From Amia ocellicauda (Eukaryota; Chordata; Actinopteri; Amiiformes; Amiidae), in contig NC_089866.1 of assembly GCF_036373705.1 (NCBI RefSeq), forward strand, positions 2,820,001-2,884,000: a DNA stretch of 64,000 bases, written 5' to 3'. Positions within the stretch are counted from its first letter, which is position 1. Each line of letters starts with the position of its first letter. Positions 25,401-38,300 of the stretch are shown here, one piece after another. Both the position numbers and the translations under genes were made by a program. The notes beneath the pieces were generated by a model, which had not been told where the DNA came from, did no database searches, and saw nothing but the letters and a program-made list of their open reading frames with translations.

Positions 25401-27415
25401 ACACAAGGCAGTAAAAACCAGATCCACGACTCTTTGCAAAGCATTTTTCTTTTGTGGCCTCATTGTGTGAGGCTGGGTGAGTTCTTGTCCTTGTGAATGA
25501 TTTCTTATACATAGTCAGCCAGCAACAAGGTGGACTTTGTCAGTGAAGCCCTGGGGCAGGGGCAGTGAAGCCCTGGGACACTTGTCAATCTTAGTTATCA
25601 ATCAGACAGGTTGGAAATTGAGTGACAAGATGAAGATAAGGGTTTTAAAAAGCAGAACCAGGGCCTCTGGGTGTTTTGATAACTATAGACAACCCCCCTC
25701 CAATGCCCACTAATCACTGGGTGCACCTGTGATCCCACCACAACACAGGAGAGATGATCTGACACAGATACCACTTCCAAACTGAATACACATATTTGGT
25801 ACGTGTGTCCCCACCCCCATACACAAAGCCAGATCACATGAGAATGAAAGAGAAGTGGACATGGGTCTGAACCGCACATACCTGGTTATAACTGAAGAAC
25901 AGCAGAGCTCCCGAATACATTAGCTCTCTTGCTTCTGCGTGTTTGCCTTGAGACATATACCTACAGGGGAAGAAAAGCAGATTTACACATCATTTACATA
26001 TTTAATAACCTGCGCTGTGTGTGACAGAACTGTGGAAACTGAGACACAGGTGTACAGCACTAAACAAGTCAACACAAAAAAAGAGTGCCGCCTGTCCAAT
26101 AAGGTATATAAGAACGCACACTACGAAGGCCAGTGCTTTGTCATTGAAGCAACAATGCTTCTGTAAAATGAAGAGACTGTATCTTACTGGAAATCTGGAG
26201 GGGCGATTCATTTATTTTGGTTGGTCAAACATGATTCTGGACGCAGACAGACATTGGTGGAGGTGGAGGTGGAGATGGCAGTGGCTGGGAAGTGCTTTGG
26301 GTGTTTAAGATAGACAAAGCCTCTTATTAAGTGTAATGATTTTTTACAGACGCTTTGGATCATAACTCAAGCATTTTGGTTAAAAAAAAAAAAGTTCACA
26401 ATACCAGCTACACCAGAGGTGTGCAGTACAGTCAATATTTGACAAGTGGTTCATATACGGTCACTAGGACCTTCATGCACCTTGGCGTCCTATTTAAACG
26501 GATACGTGTACATAGGATAGATGTGTCTCAAAGTGTGGGCTAGGATCCAGATATTGTTTCACACGGGTCATACCTGGTTGTGTGTATAGTCGACTACATA
26601 GTTACTGGATGTAAACTGTAAAAGAAAATCAGCTGAACCCGTTTTCTACCGTACGATTGTATAATAAAATGTTGTGTTGCGACACGTGTAATACGTAACA
26701 TGTTATGACATTGCGATCTTCTACGTCATATTGAATCCTAGCGTCAACAACATCCCGTTCGCTTTGGGGGTTTCGCTCGGCTCTGGTTTCTCCCTTTTTT
26801 TAATTATTCCCCGGTCTGGACGTTGTGCCCGAGCCAGACTGATCTGAAACCCATCACTCACTCAGCTTTGAGACAGTGTGTGTTTTATTGCACAAAATGA
26901 GTCAAACCGGCATTCAAAATACGAGTTTCAAGAGCTCCAACTGCAGTGACATTACAGTGATAATTCAATTGATATTTTTCACAATTCTGGTGTAGACAGA
27001 AGGCCACGCCGTGATTAATATCAAAAGCCCGACTTTAAAACGTAAAAAGCTCATTCTAAAGAGCCCAGCAAAAAGACATTTTTTTTAGTGACCGACAGGC
27101 CGCTCGTCGAATCACAAGGCAGCACTGACGCGGGAGGCGGACCCACACCGCCAGCCGTCCAATCACCGCCGGCGCAGGAGGGGCCTAACTGGGTTTGCTG
27201 GGTTGAAAGACGGAATGATCTGGAAGACAGGCCTCGGACGCGAGTGCGGTACTGGGGCCGATTCTCACTCACCTAAAGAACAGGGTCCGGTACATCTGGT
27301 GCGCCTCGTAGTAATCCCCCTTCTCCACGCTGGCGCGCAGCTTGCCCTCCACCCGCTGCACCCCGCCGCGGTTCCTCGCACTGGAGCATTTCAGCACCTC
27401 CTGCTCCGACATCAT
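22479..27415 (-). CDS. get4: GET4 (TRC35), tail-anchored protein insertion factor
   Basis: Nine exons run from high to low coordinates: 27273-27415, 25882-25960, 24796-24877, 24221-24370, 23952-24090, 23546-23686, 23134-23209, 22780-22852 and 22479-22567. They give 323 residues, close to the 327 of human GET4. Diagnostic stretches are [46 protein letters not shown] and the acidic end finishing SPIELD. The protein is an all-helical TPR-like cytosolic factor. In mammals it binds BAG6 and UBL4A and helps pass tail-anchored proteins to GET3/TRC40. All introns are GT-AG and all phases close. Two ATGs are adjacent (27415 and 27412); the first was used. SUN1 lies upstream in the same direction, as in human 7p22.3. 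Confidence 0.96.
24514..24764 (+). repeat. 3' fragment of a non-LTR retrotransposon (copy A)
   Basis: The segment encodes a broken remnant of the region after reverse transcriptase (ENRRRF...WNKLPSDVV-like in one frame). It ends with the shared tail tcgattgtaaactttcttat. It is homologous to copies at 55195-55690 and 60190-60403. All are in plus orientation and 5'-truncated. It lies in GET4 intron 3-4. Confidence 0.65.
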
Positions 27416-27600
27416 TGTTGTTCCCAGCCGCTCAGCCTGATCTCCGCCGGAAAAAAAGAAAACGCCAAAACGGAACTGGCACCTCCGCGCTTCCGTAGCC
27501 AGGGTCTCACTCGCAGAGGGCCGGGGAGGCGCAGCGGCAGCCGCAGCCCCTCATGAGCGCTTATCACTGGACACTCCGGACAGACACGTGTCCTCCCACT
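27416..27600 (-). promoter_or_regulatory. GC-rich GET4 promoter/5' UTR
   Basis: The sequence just upstream of the GET4 start is GC-rich with several CpGs and no TATA box that I can see, as expected for a housekeeping gene. CpG richness continues into the first intron (about 27090-27260), including a CCAAT motif near 27160. Confidence 0.5.
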
Positions 27601-27781
27601 GCACTGAGGGCTGTATTACGATACTGCTCCTCAATAACGACAATAACTACAAAATAAAAGCCAATGCTGTCTAAGTCACCTCTAGATCTCCAGACTGCAA
27701 CCTTGAAGAAACAAATTGAGTTTATTATTATTTGAATATGGGAATTAAACAGCTGCTGATTTAAAGTGCACCTGTTCCAAT

Positions 27782-27784
27782 GCA

Positions 27785-27822
<38 letters not shown>

Positions 27823-27900
27823 GTATTTCTTAGCATACGCCCCTATCCAGGGCGATTTACACGACACAAGTGCAATACAGTATAAAATTACAGATCACAA
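27782..27900 (-). repeat. (ATT)n plus SINE-like fragment
   Basis: An ATT microsatellite at about 27786-27822 runs into the words ccctatccagggcgattta and aagtgcaatacagtataa. The same order is seen at 28876-28960. It is probably one SINE family with an ATT tail. Confidence 0.55.
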
Positions 27901-28240
27901 CATAGTAGAATTACAAGTTCAACTGGTAAAGGTGACTCAAATTCCCCCAAAAGACAGTGATTTTGATTTATCTGAGACTACCACAGCTACAGTGTAACAC
28001 AAAAACATGTATTTGTAGATTAATTTAAAATGTTCTCTCTATATTGAATAGAACATAATTATTTAATCTGTTACATGTGTTTTTCCCTTCCCAAGTTAAA
28101 GAAAAGTGAGGTAAGAATTACAGTGTATTATTGTAGAGAACAGCAGCTCTGACAATGTCCAGCCGGCCTGTCCAGCTTGTCCCGGATGTACGGGCTGTCT
28201 GTGCAGGACATTGGTCCTCTCTGTAGGACATTGGACATAT

Positions 28241-28241
28241 A

Positions 28242-28278
<37 letters not shown>
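28241..28278. repeat. (ATT)n microsatellite
   Basis: A perfect or near-perfect ATT run of about 12 units. Confidence 0.9.
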
Positions 28279-28875
28279 CATCTCAAAATTCCGGTCCTGT
28301 CACAGATATTAAGTTAGACACGAAACTTTGTAAAGTTATTCTAAATCATGAAAAGGCAGTAGCTTGACCTACTTTTTTTTTCATCCAAAATGATTGTTTT
28401 ATGTGAGATTGAAAATGTGAGCTAATGCCATTGGGAAAGCAGAAGGTGACGGACAAACAGGCACAGAGGCCCTTCACCCGCAACACAGGCGCCGTAGTGC
28501 AGGCGAGCGAGTTCATATATGTAATGCTGTAACAGTGGTGTGAGAAACATGGCAGATCAGAGAAACTGGGAAAGTAAAGAGATACAGAGACATGAGAGGG
28601 ATGGAGTCATGCAGCCATAAAGGCTCTGGGTTTCTGCGCTTTAAACCCAGCCCTGCGAGAACAAGTGATCAACAGAGATGATGCAGCAGGCAGATCAGCA
28701 GATTAGTGTCTGTGCCGGCTGGGGGCTTCCGGACCCCCATAAGGGAGAACAAATTGAACATGCTATTTCACTGAATACAATTAGATTTTTTGTTGAAATG
28801 CCCTGAGACGAGGTGACTTTGTCCTCTTCCCCCAGTGTTCTTTAGTGTTCCTCAGGGTTCCCAGTGTTTCTGTGT

Positions 28876-28960
28876 TATTATTAGTATTATTATTTATTTA
28901 TTGGCAGAAGCCCTTATCCAGGGTGACTTACAAAATATAAGTGCAATACAAAGTGCACAA
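28876..28960 (-). repeat. SINE-like fragment
   Basis: An ATT-rich stretch is followed by gcccttatccagggtgactt and aagtgcaatacaaag. It is related to 27782-27900 and directly adjoins the minisatellite. Confidence 0.55.
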
Positions 28961-28962
28961 AT

Positions 28963-29210
28963 AGTGTCCCTCAGGATTTCTCAGTGTCCCTCAGGGTTCC
29001 TCAGTGTACCTCAGGATTTCTCAGTGTCCCTCAGGGTTCCTCAGTGTCCCTCTGGATTTCTCAGTGTCCCTCAGGGTTCCTCAGTGTCCCTCTGGATTTC
29101 TCAGTGTCCCTCAGGATTTCTCAGTGTCCCTCAGGATTCCTCAGTGTCCCTCAGGATTTCTCAGTGTCCCTCAGGGTTCCTCAGTGTCCCTCAGGATTTC
29201 TCAGTGTCCC
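28963..29210. repeat. 20-bp minisatellite, about 12 copies
   Basis: The unit is TCAGTGTCCCTCAGGRTTYC, about 12.4 copies. GGGTTCC and GGATTTC variants tend to alternate, hinting at a 40-bp higher-order unit; CTCTGG variants also recur. Degenerate related words (gttcctcagggttcccagtg) lie upstream at 28832-28872. The unit has no stop in any forward frame, so all three plus frames stay open with a 20-residue period. Confidence 0.95.
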
Positions 29211-29212
29211 AA

Positions 29213-31164
29213 ATTAGATTGTTCTTCCTCAGTGAAGTTCTAAACACGCACACGTGTGCGACCTCGCAGTTTTGTCAGCAGTTCACAGCAGCCCTCGTCA
29301 CGTTTTCACCTGCTGAGTAAGTGTAAACAAAACTCTTCTCTGGTTCAGGATTGTTGCACTTGAGTTACTATAACTATTACTATTACTATTCACCTTTGTG
29401 CTGAACAGCAGCGGTTTGTAACGCAGCTGCTGGATGATGTTGTCTCTGAGAAAGTGTGTACAGCAGGGCCTGAGGTGCATGTTTTCATGCAAAACAGAGG
29501 CTGTTTTGTTTAATTATGTTTAACAGAGTTTAATTGTTGGTGGGTTGTTTTCTTTACTACCTCATTCTATATATTTAGGATAATTACACCACATGTTTAT
29601 ATTTAAGTACACTATTTGATAAAGACATTTTTAATTAAAAAAAAACAGGTACACAGTTTAAAAGTTATTCATGTTCATACAGAATGTGTGCATTAAGGTT
29701 AATTACAGAGCCTGACTGTTAATATTTGTGAAATAACAGGGGAAAACACCTCATATCAATAAGGATATAAAAAGGTAAATTTTATCCATAAGTTTATGGA
29801 ACGGTTTATTTGGTAATCTAATATACATTTCTTAATATCAGATTCGTTACACATGAACTCATAGTGTTATCCCTACAGTGAAGGTTATACATGCACCACA
29901 GAAGCGTGACATTACAGTGTACTTTAGTCAGTGTCTGTAGGCAACAATGTATGGAAAACGAGTGTGTGCCAACAGCCAATCAGCTTCCAGATCTGGAACG
30001 GTGAAATTCCCAACTGTAAATGCAATTTAATTACATATAAATCAATCCGCGCATTAACCGGTTTGGCAAAAGATAGACCCACCCCTGTATAAGAGCAACG
30101 ACTGTGCTGGACGAGGGGAATCATGTCCGGACAGGACACCGCAGTAAAATCAATTCTCAGCGACTGGACAGCACCCCCACCGGACCGACGCCACTGGACC
30201 CGTTTCAACTTCAGCAGGACCTAACAGTCCGTTTGCCTCCAAACCATCCAATCAAACTGGAGCTCTGTTTCAGCTCCAGCCAATCCGCTCCCTGCAGCTG
30301 GAATGAAGCCCCGCCTCTAGGACTGTCCACACTGTAATGTTACCAGATCAAATCAGAAACAATAACACAATAAACAAGGATACATTTTAGCCAGAAAATA
30401 ATGATCTGTACGAGCATGTCATTTATTTCATTCGAATTACGTTGGGAATTATTTATTCTCAGCGGAAGGTTACTGGACAAATATAAAAATAGTTTTTTAA
30501 CTCGATAAAATTTCTAATGGCAATAGAGCCTCTCGCTGCGGACTCTATTGCTTAATTCATTATAGTGCGTAGAGGGTCTTAAGGGACAGGGAAGGGTCTT
30601 TCATGACACGTTATAATACACCCCACGTACCACGTGATGCATTACATGTTCTGGCCACATGACAATGCCTGCTGGCGTCACGTTTTTAATCCCGCATCAT
30701 ATCGTTTGGTCACCTAGGACACTTTTACCACGATTGTACGTTTTCTCACCATTTTAAACCGCGCACCGTGGTACACGCCTTCCTGCATTTGAATCCACAC
30801 ACAGATGCACTTGCGTGTCTAGTAGCGCAGTGTTCGATGCAGAATGTCGTGTTCTGGAATCACGGAGGTATTTCATGTAATGGTGTTGTTCTTGAAGAGG
30901 CCGCTTGGTGGCAGCAGTCAACACTGTCTCCAGTCATTCAAGCGGGATGTGCGGGCAGTTGAATCATAAACGAGTATGGGACTCCGTGGAGCCAGAGCTG
31001 CATTAAAAACATCTGATGTGGTGCATTTGTTTTCCCCTCCAAGTTCAGATCTGAACACTTTTTTCAACTTGCGAACATCGAACACAAAACTCTGTGCACA
31101 CACACCCACATCCACTGGCACACTGCTCCTGTTTCTCACTGGGAAATATTACATGCATTAGCTC
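29213..31164. other. Intergenic region between GET4 and SUN1
   Basis: No exon is supported. There are scattered CCAAT words at about 29975, 30245 and 30279 and moderately GC-rich sequence around 30100-30320. This could be a cryptic promoter or an enhancer, but nothing decides it. Confidence 0.4.
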
Positions 31165-32389
31165 TCAGAAAATTAAACTCTTTATTATTTGAACATTTCC
31201 AAAGCGGTTTGTCCGTCTTTAAACAGCAAAGACAATATATATATAAAAAAAGAAACAAGCAAAAAACTGCCCCAAGACGGTCAAAATAGATTGAAAAGCA
31301 TTTACAAAAATACAATGCACAAAGTCCAAACTTTTCTTTAGCTCATTATTCTTAAAAAATAAATAGTGTTCTTAACATTTCCCATCCCTGCACACCCTGG
31401 ATATGCGCTAGTGGGGCAACTAATCTAGACGGGAGAGTGCATCCTTTTTTTTTTTTTTTTTTTAAACCATATTTATACAAATTATGGAGGACTTGTGCAA
31501 TATGCATTTCTATAACAAGAAAAAGAGGGTCCTTTTCTGTACAAAAAAATAAAACATAAAAACAAAATGTTTAAAAAATGACAATGTGTACCTGTTTTAA
31601 GCAACACTGATATAGCCAACTTTAAAGACAAACTATGAACAATAAAATACAGTTACATTCGGCCTCATCGCGCCACGTCGGTCTAGCATTGGCCAGAGGC
31701 AGTAGGATAGTGTCAACTTTGGGTAGTGGATTCATACGAGTATTTCTATAGGGTTTAACATGTACTTCGGCCATTAAATGTAATCGGGAAAAAAAAAAAA
31801 AAATCAGTAGTCCTTACAGAATGTACAATGATAATCTGTCAGCCCTGTCCAGGTGTCCTGCTCCACTGAATATCGTGAATTCAACCCACCCCCCCACTTC
31901 TGCGTCAGACAGTTGCGTTTTGTATGGGTAGATTTGGTGGGGAAATAAAAATACAATAAATAAAAGGTTCATTTGGACCAGGTTTGCAGTCTGTTCATCC
32001 CAGCAATGGGACACAACCACCAGCCAGCAGAAATGAAGGAGTGGGTTTGCGTGTTATAGTCCTATACATACATCCGTTATAAAATTCAGAGTGGTTAGCA
32101 ATATAAAAGCATTTTCTACTACAAGGTAGGGGTAGTGGTCACCACCTTTCCAGCGTGAAGCCCAGGCCGGCCGAGAGCCAGCGGTCAGTGCAGACGTCAA
32201 GTGCCAGTAAGTTGAGGAGCTGGTCAGATTGTTCTGGATCGGTCAGATCTCTCTTTCATGAAGTTTAATGTAAAAGTAGCTTCATTTCCCTCCATGGGAA
32301 CATTCCTCAGTCTGTCAATAATCCCAGTTCTTCCACTATATACAAAAAAGGTCAAAATGTACAGTTGGGGGTGGGTCGGGTCAGGGCCC
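31165..32389 (-). other. SUN1 3' UTR with poly(A) signal
   Basis: TTTATT at 31181-31186 reads AATAAA on the minus strand, about 1.2 kb past the SUN1 stop. The sequence between is AT-rich and free of exons, fitting a long 3' UTR. Confidence 0.6.
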
Positions 32390-35300
32390 TCAGGGCTGGT
32401 GGGGCTCCCCGTGCACTCGGAACCGGTACAGGCAGGTGTACTCGGGGTGCCCCCAGTTGGATAGCACCCTGATCTCGATGATCTGATAGGCCTTTTCGTT
32501 CTGCTCCTGAAGCAGAGAGAGAAGTATTACAGGCAAATATTCACACGCTGCTTCATACTTAGATTTCAATTTGAATAAACTCTGATCAAATAAGACTAAG
32601 GGCATTTATATATTTTTATGTCTAGTACAGGGATGGCAAACCTGTGGCACGCAGACCGTCCAGGTTGGCACGCCAAGTGAGCGGCTATCTGCATTTTTAT
32701 TTTATTTTTTTTATTTAGTTTGCCTTGATTGTCTAAAATGATTGGCACTTTAGAATACCAGTCAGCGACGGCACTGCCCCCCAAGACATTGAGCAGCGCT
32801 CACGTTAATTTTCTGAATATTCATGTTTTAGGTTCTTGTGTGCAGATTTTCACGGTTATGCGTAGAACTGCAGAATCCTCCTCTCCCATTGGTGGAGCTG
32901 TGCAGCTCTGTGAAAATCTGCACTTCACAAACAAGATGTTAAGGTTATGACTGTTTATGCTGCAGTATACACTTTTATATCCCTAATTTATCATTGGTAC
33001 CCTTTGGTGCTTAGCGAAGTATAAAAACCAGACTTGGGCACTTCAGCCAAAAAAGGTTTGCCACCCCAGGTCTAGTACCTCAGGTGCACATCAGGATGAT
33101 TTTTAAATCGTAAAGCTCGCTGCACCCAAACTTACAGTCACGGCGAAGGTCTGGAGCGACTCTCCGTCTTCACTGTACGTGTACTGACCCAGCAGCTTCC
33201 CTTCCTCCTGGTACTCGTCCTCCAGACCCTGAAAGCACATGGGGAGAGGAGTGAACATGGGCACACCGACCGGCACATCCTTCAGGTCCTCTCACAAAGC
33301 TACAGCCCTGACCTAAAGTCTCACCGTTACAATACAAGAGCATCAAACAGCTTCCACTTCCTGAGGTAGATATATACCCCTGGATCCCTGATCAAGGAGG
33401 AGCAGCAGACCGAGGATCCCAGCAGGGTCTCTCTCAGTGCCTCGTGGCCGGCAACGTGTGCCACCAGCTGCCTGCTGCCCCGGGGCTTAAACACGCTGCT
33501 AATCTGGTTAGCGTTTCCGACTTACGTAGACAGTGAAATCCCTGGGGGCGCTGGTGATGTTGCCCGTGGGCGAGAGGGCCTTGGGGATGTGCTCCAGGCT
33601 GAAGGAGGTGGGGAGGATGGTCAGAGAGAGGCGGATGACCAGGTAGCCCTGGGATCCTTTGAAGGCCCAGCAGTTCCCTGGGTAAACGTCAGGCTGGTCA
33701 GGAGAAAAAACAAAAATACACAAATACATATTGTAGATTACAGAATAGGGATTCCGGTGATGGGTTTTGCTTAGGATTGATCAGCAGTCCGGCCTTTTCA
33801 CCATGTCCTTCAGAACCAATATTATTAACGGTCTGTTCTCCCGTCATTTAAATGTGTTACGCGTTTTTGTTTTTTTTTTGTACCAAGAGCCTCTCGAATT
33901 ATTCCTGGGCTAAAGCAGATTGCAGCCCAGTCAGCAAGAGCAGCTTCTGAAGCCATAAGCATTAGCAGCCCTTAGCTCCCATGGATTAAAGACAAGGAAG
34001 TGATTTGCAGATCGGCAACATCCGTGTTGGCATTAATTCTATCCCTGCGCCTCGTAACCCTTCATTCTGCTTGCAAACTCTTACAGGTAAGGTCTAAGAA
34101 GCGTGCCAAGACACAAAAACTAAAAACGGATCAAAAGACAAGAGAATGTGTGCTGGGGACCCAAATTCAGACTTGTGCAATTTATGAAGTCCATTGTAAC
34201 AGATGAGCGCTGAAAACATCCGATAAACGTCTGGTTTGGGGTCCTCCTTGGTTGGGAGTCTCTGCGGCCGGCGACTGACCTGTATGACGACTCGGGGGGA
34301 CTGGGAGAAGTACCACAGCGGGACCCCGAACAGGCTCATCAGCGCCGTCTTGGTCTCGTACGTCTCGGAGCAGCGCGTGCTCAGGATGCTGCCCCCTGTG
34401 GACAAACGCACTCATCACACACGGAGGAGAAGGAATCTCCACAGAAATAACACCACCTTTCACAGTACATGTACAGGTTGGTTATATTTTTATTTTTGAC
34501 CACTGTAAAAATCCCAACTGAGGAACAATAAGAACCACACCAATAAAAATAAAAGGGGCTACACTTTAGGCAACCGACACATGTGGGATTAAAAAACGGA
34601 GAAGATCACTCATCTCCTACCCCTTATAGGACTATTTCATTGTTGGCACTTTTACATTAATTTCATTCCATGTATTCATGTTCTCAGTTGCATTTTCCCT
34701 TCTTTTTAATGACACTGTTTTGACTTGCTTCCTGAACTGCTCCAACCTCTGAAAAGGACTTAGCTGGAAGGTGGGGATTTACATAAGAGGTTTGTGTGAA
34801 TCCTTTTAAACATGCTTATTGCACTGGAGGGCAGCGATTTGGCCGGCTGAGGCCCGAAACAGGAGGAGGGCCAGCTGGAGTACAGAATTACCCCACAATC
34901 TCAGGACTGGATCAAATAAGAAACCCACAAGCACAATCAGGACTGCTTAAAGAGACAACATAATAGCATGTAGGGGGGGGTTAATCATCATCATCATCTC
35001 CATCTGAGCTGCACAATTCACTACCACACCCCAATGGCAAGAGCCCAGAATTGGGAATTAATATAACAATAAGCGCTATACCTCCAGACTCCAAGGCATA
35101 GTCCACCAGACCCGTCCTGTCCTGAGAGTAGAGCTTCAGTGCGTTGTGCACGATCACTCGGACTTGCTGTCGGGACAGAAGACAGTTGGCCTTAAAATAT
35201 ACATAAAAGGTCAGAGATGCACACTGAAACACCAACACCTCTGGCACAAACTCTGGGCAGTAACGGTTCTTCCAAAACAGAAACTCCCTTTGAATCTGGT

Positions 35301-38300
35301 TTAGTCAAAACACTGAAGGAAAACGTTTGTTTTACAGCCACCGGAGGCCTGGTGTGACCCGGCCGTCCCCTGGTCGCTGCTGGAGGAAGCCCCCGATTCG
35401 GCAACAGGCAGAAACCACTAAATCTCTGCAAAACACCAAGTATGTGACAGACAGCAGGGAAGACACTGCGAGTGGGAATGTTGCCAGCAGTCTGACGATG
35501 GGAAGGGTTTTGTTTCGGTCATGTGCTCGAGACACTAACACTCAGCACGTCGAACCAAGATCTCACGTTACCTTGTGGGAGATCTTTAAAAGCCAATATT
35601 GCTTGGCTTAAATCCATATATGCACGTCCCTGTCCCAGGACTACACTTCAAAGCGCAGATCGTAATCTAGCAGTCGAGACCCACCTCCTCGGACATCCCC
35701 GTGACGCCGGCGTGGTGGACGGCGTTGGTGACCACCTGGGTGCTGGGCATCACTTTGCCGTGGCCACTGTGGCGGCTGATGTTCCTCAGTATGCTGCGCT
35801 CCAGGGACAGCAGCACGGCCTGCAGGTCGCTCTGCTGGACGTACTGTGAGGACAGCCACTGCAGCAGAGACTCGGGCATCTCCGCCTGCCGGCTGCCGTA
35901 GATCAGCATCTTCACCGAGTCCCTCACCTGCGCCTCCACCTGCGGCACAGAGCACACACCCGCCGTCACGTAACATACACCACACTGACCAGACACACGA
36001 CGGCCTCACAAATACATTCACATTTTGATGCGTCACGCTCTCACCGTGTCCTGGAGCGAGTCCAGTCTGTCACACTTGCCCTGGCAGCTCTTCACCCCCA
36101 GCAGGTCAGCCTTTATTCTGTTCAACTCCAACTCCAGCCGCTTCACCTCGGACAGCAGGAGGCCCTGATCCTCACTTCCTTCACTGCAATGGGGGGAGCA
36201 GAGCAAAGGGCTTATGCAACAGGTAACTGTGGGTTATCGTGCAAGCCATTAAAAAACAGTGTTGCATCTCAACAAGCAGCAGTTTTTCACCATTATAAGA
36301 AAGATTCAAAGTATTTAGCCACACGTTAAAATCTGCAAACATCTTCACCCTGTATCACCTGACGTACCTCACAGCTGCTGGGGTGGCCGAGTCCTGCCTG
36401 TGCTGCAGCTCCTAAGACAGACAAAGCATGAGTAAAAGTGCTGCTGCTCCTATACCTCAGAATATACCAGAGAAGCTTGACTACATTTTGTAGGACTGTG
36501 GCATGCAATGCTTGGAACAGATGTGAAAGCAGGGCAGGATTTTCCTTTATTCAAAAAACATTAGCAACCGAACACACGAGACAGACTGAATGTGCCTGTA
36601 TCTGTAGCCCTATCGCGTGGTTAAAGGACTTCTCTGGGTGTAAAGGGTGACGTCTGTACCTCGGTCTTGGATGCCACAATCTGCAGGAGCCTCTCCAGGT
36701 CTGCCAGCCGGGACTCGTGGCTCTGATGCAAAGCCAGATACCCGTCCTGATTCTGCACAAGACACAGGAGAGCAAAGACAGGAGAGTGAACCTCAGTGAA
36801 GCACTCCTCTCAGCTTACCTTTGTGCACCAACAAAACTGTTCAATACGAGGCGCACAAATATGACATCACAGGCACCGTATCGCAGTTCTACCGCTGTAA
36901 TCTGGTTCATTTTTCCATTTCAGAAATCAGAGTTGCCATTGCCCGTCTGCAGAGGTACCTTCTCAGTCTCTGCCCGGTCCTGCTGCAGGTCCTCCTTCAG
37001 GTGGGCCAGCCTCTCCTCAAACAGGCTGGAGATCCAAAGGGACAGGGCCTCCTTGTTGCTGGCTTGTGCCAGCCGCTCCTGCAGGCTGTGGTAGAGGCCC
37101 AGGACCTCGCCGTGGCGTTCCTCGCCCTGCCGGCTGCTCTTGGTGTGGCTGTCCCACAGCAGGGCCAGCCGCCGCTCCAGCTGGGCCACCCGCTCTGCGT
37201 CGAAGGAGCCGGAGACGCCCTGCAACACAAACGCACGGCCCGTGAAACACAGCGCCTGGGGATTAACATGGCGCTGCTGGAAAGGGTGGTACTGTGCCCC
37301 CACTGCCGCCATGGGATTTATCCCACAACATGGCCAGGAGCACCTTAAATATTCCCAAAGTGAAAGAAAATCGGGTGGTGCGGAGGGAAAAATCTAGAAC
37401 ACGCAAGATCAAGAGACTGAAAGTGTCTACAGTGACCCTGGATAGACAGCAGAGCAATGAGAGGTTGTGAAAACAAACAAGAACAAAAATGGCAGGAAGA
37501 TGCAGCTTTATAGATCAGTGGCATTAAATCAATAACGAGACATCTGTCTCCTTGCCTCTGCAGACGGGTGAGGATGGTCTGTGTGTCCCGCGGTGCCGTG
37601 ATCCAACGACGAAGGTGTGGGAAAGATCTCAGACTCAGCCTCCCCCTCGGACTGCATCAGAGCCGGCAGGAAGGACAGCAAACCAGACGGGCCCCAGTAC
37701 CACCAACCTGACGAGGCAACATACGTCACAATATAAACCACTCTAGGGAGGGACACTAACTCCCATTATAGAGGGGAGGGGACTCATAGCAGACCAGAAG
37801 GGCAGAGTCAAAGATTCACATGAGAGACACGCGTCCATGGTCTGGACTAGAGCGAACCATCCTGCTTACTGTGGATGGCAAACAAAATGGGTTCAAAATC
37901 TGAGGGGGGAGGGGTCACATTATTTAGGGATCTTGCAGTCTGTGCCTTCCAATTCCAGAAATCACCGATATGCACAGGCTATACATTTGTTTTGTAGATT
38001 TTGATATCATTGTGGTTTTAGAACATGTATAACGTGTTAATGGTCCTCACGGTTTTCACTATCACTTTATCTACATCCTAAGCAAAGCAGCTCATAATTA
38101 AAAAAAAAAAAAAAAATGATCCAAGAAGTGAACACTAGTTGCTCGTATGTGGGTTTCTTTCTGCAGAAATAACTTTCATTGGGTACTTAAAAGAGCGATC
38201 TAAGCAATACATGGCCTTGAAAACTACATCTACAGCTATTTGCAATTTACATTTCAGGAAAACACATGTAAAATATATTCTAAATATATATAATAGAATA

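Noticed and set aside
28835-29320. 161-residue repetitive open frame (SVSLRVPQCPSGFL type)
   Set aside because: It is the translation of the 20-bp minisatellite, and the other two plus frames are equally open. No start context, splice signals or known family support a gene.
29940-30330. Possible gene promoter with CCAAT words between GET4 and SUN1
   Set aside because: No exon or polyadenylation signal could be linked to it, so it is mentioned only as intergenic content.
35641-36036. 131-residue Arg/Gly/Ala-rich minus frame
   Set aside because: It is a frame-shifted shadow of SUN1 exon 35685-35939. The supported frame joins neighbours in phase and matches SUN1.
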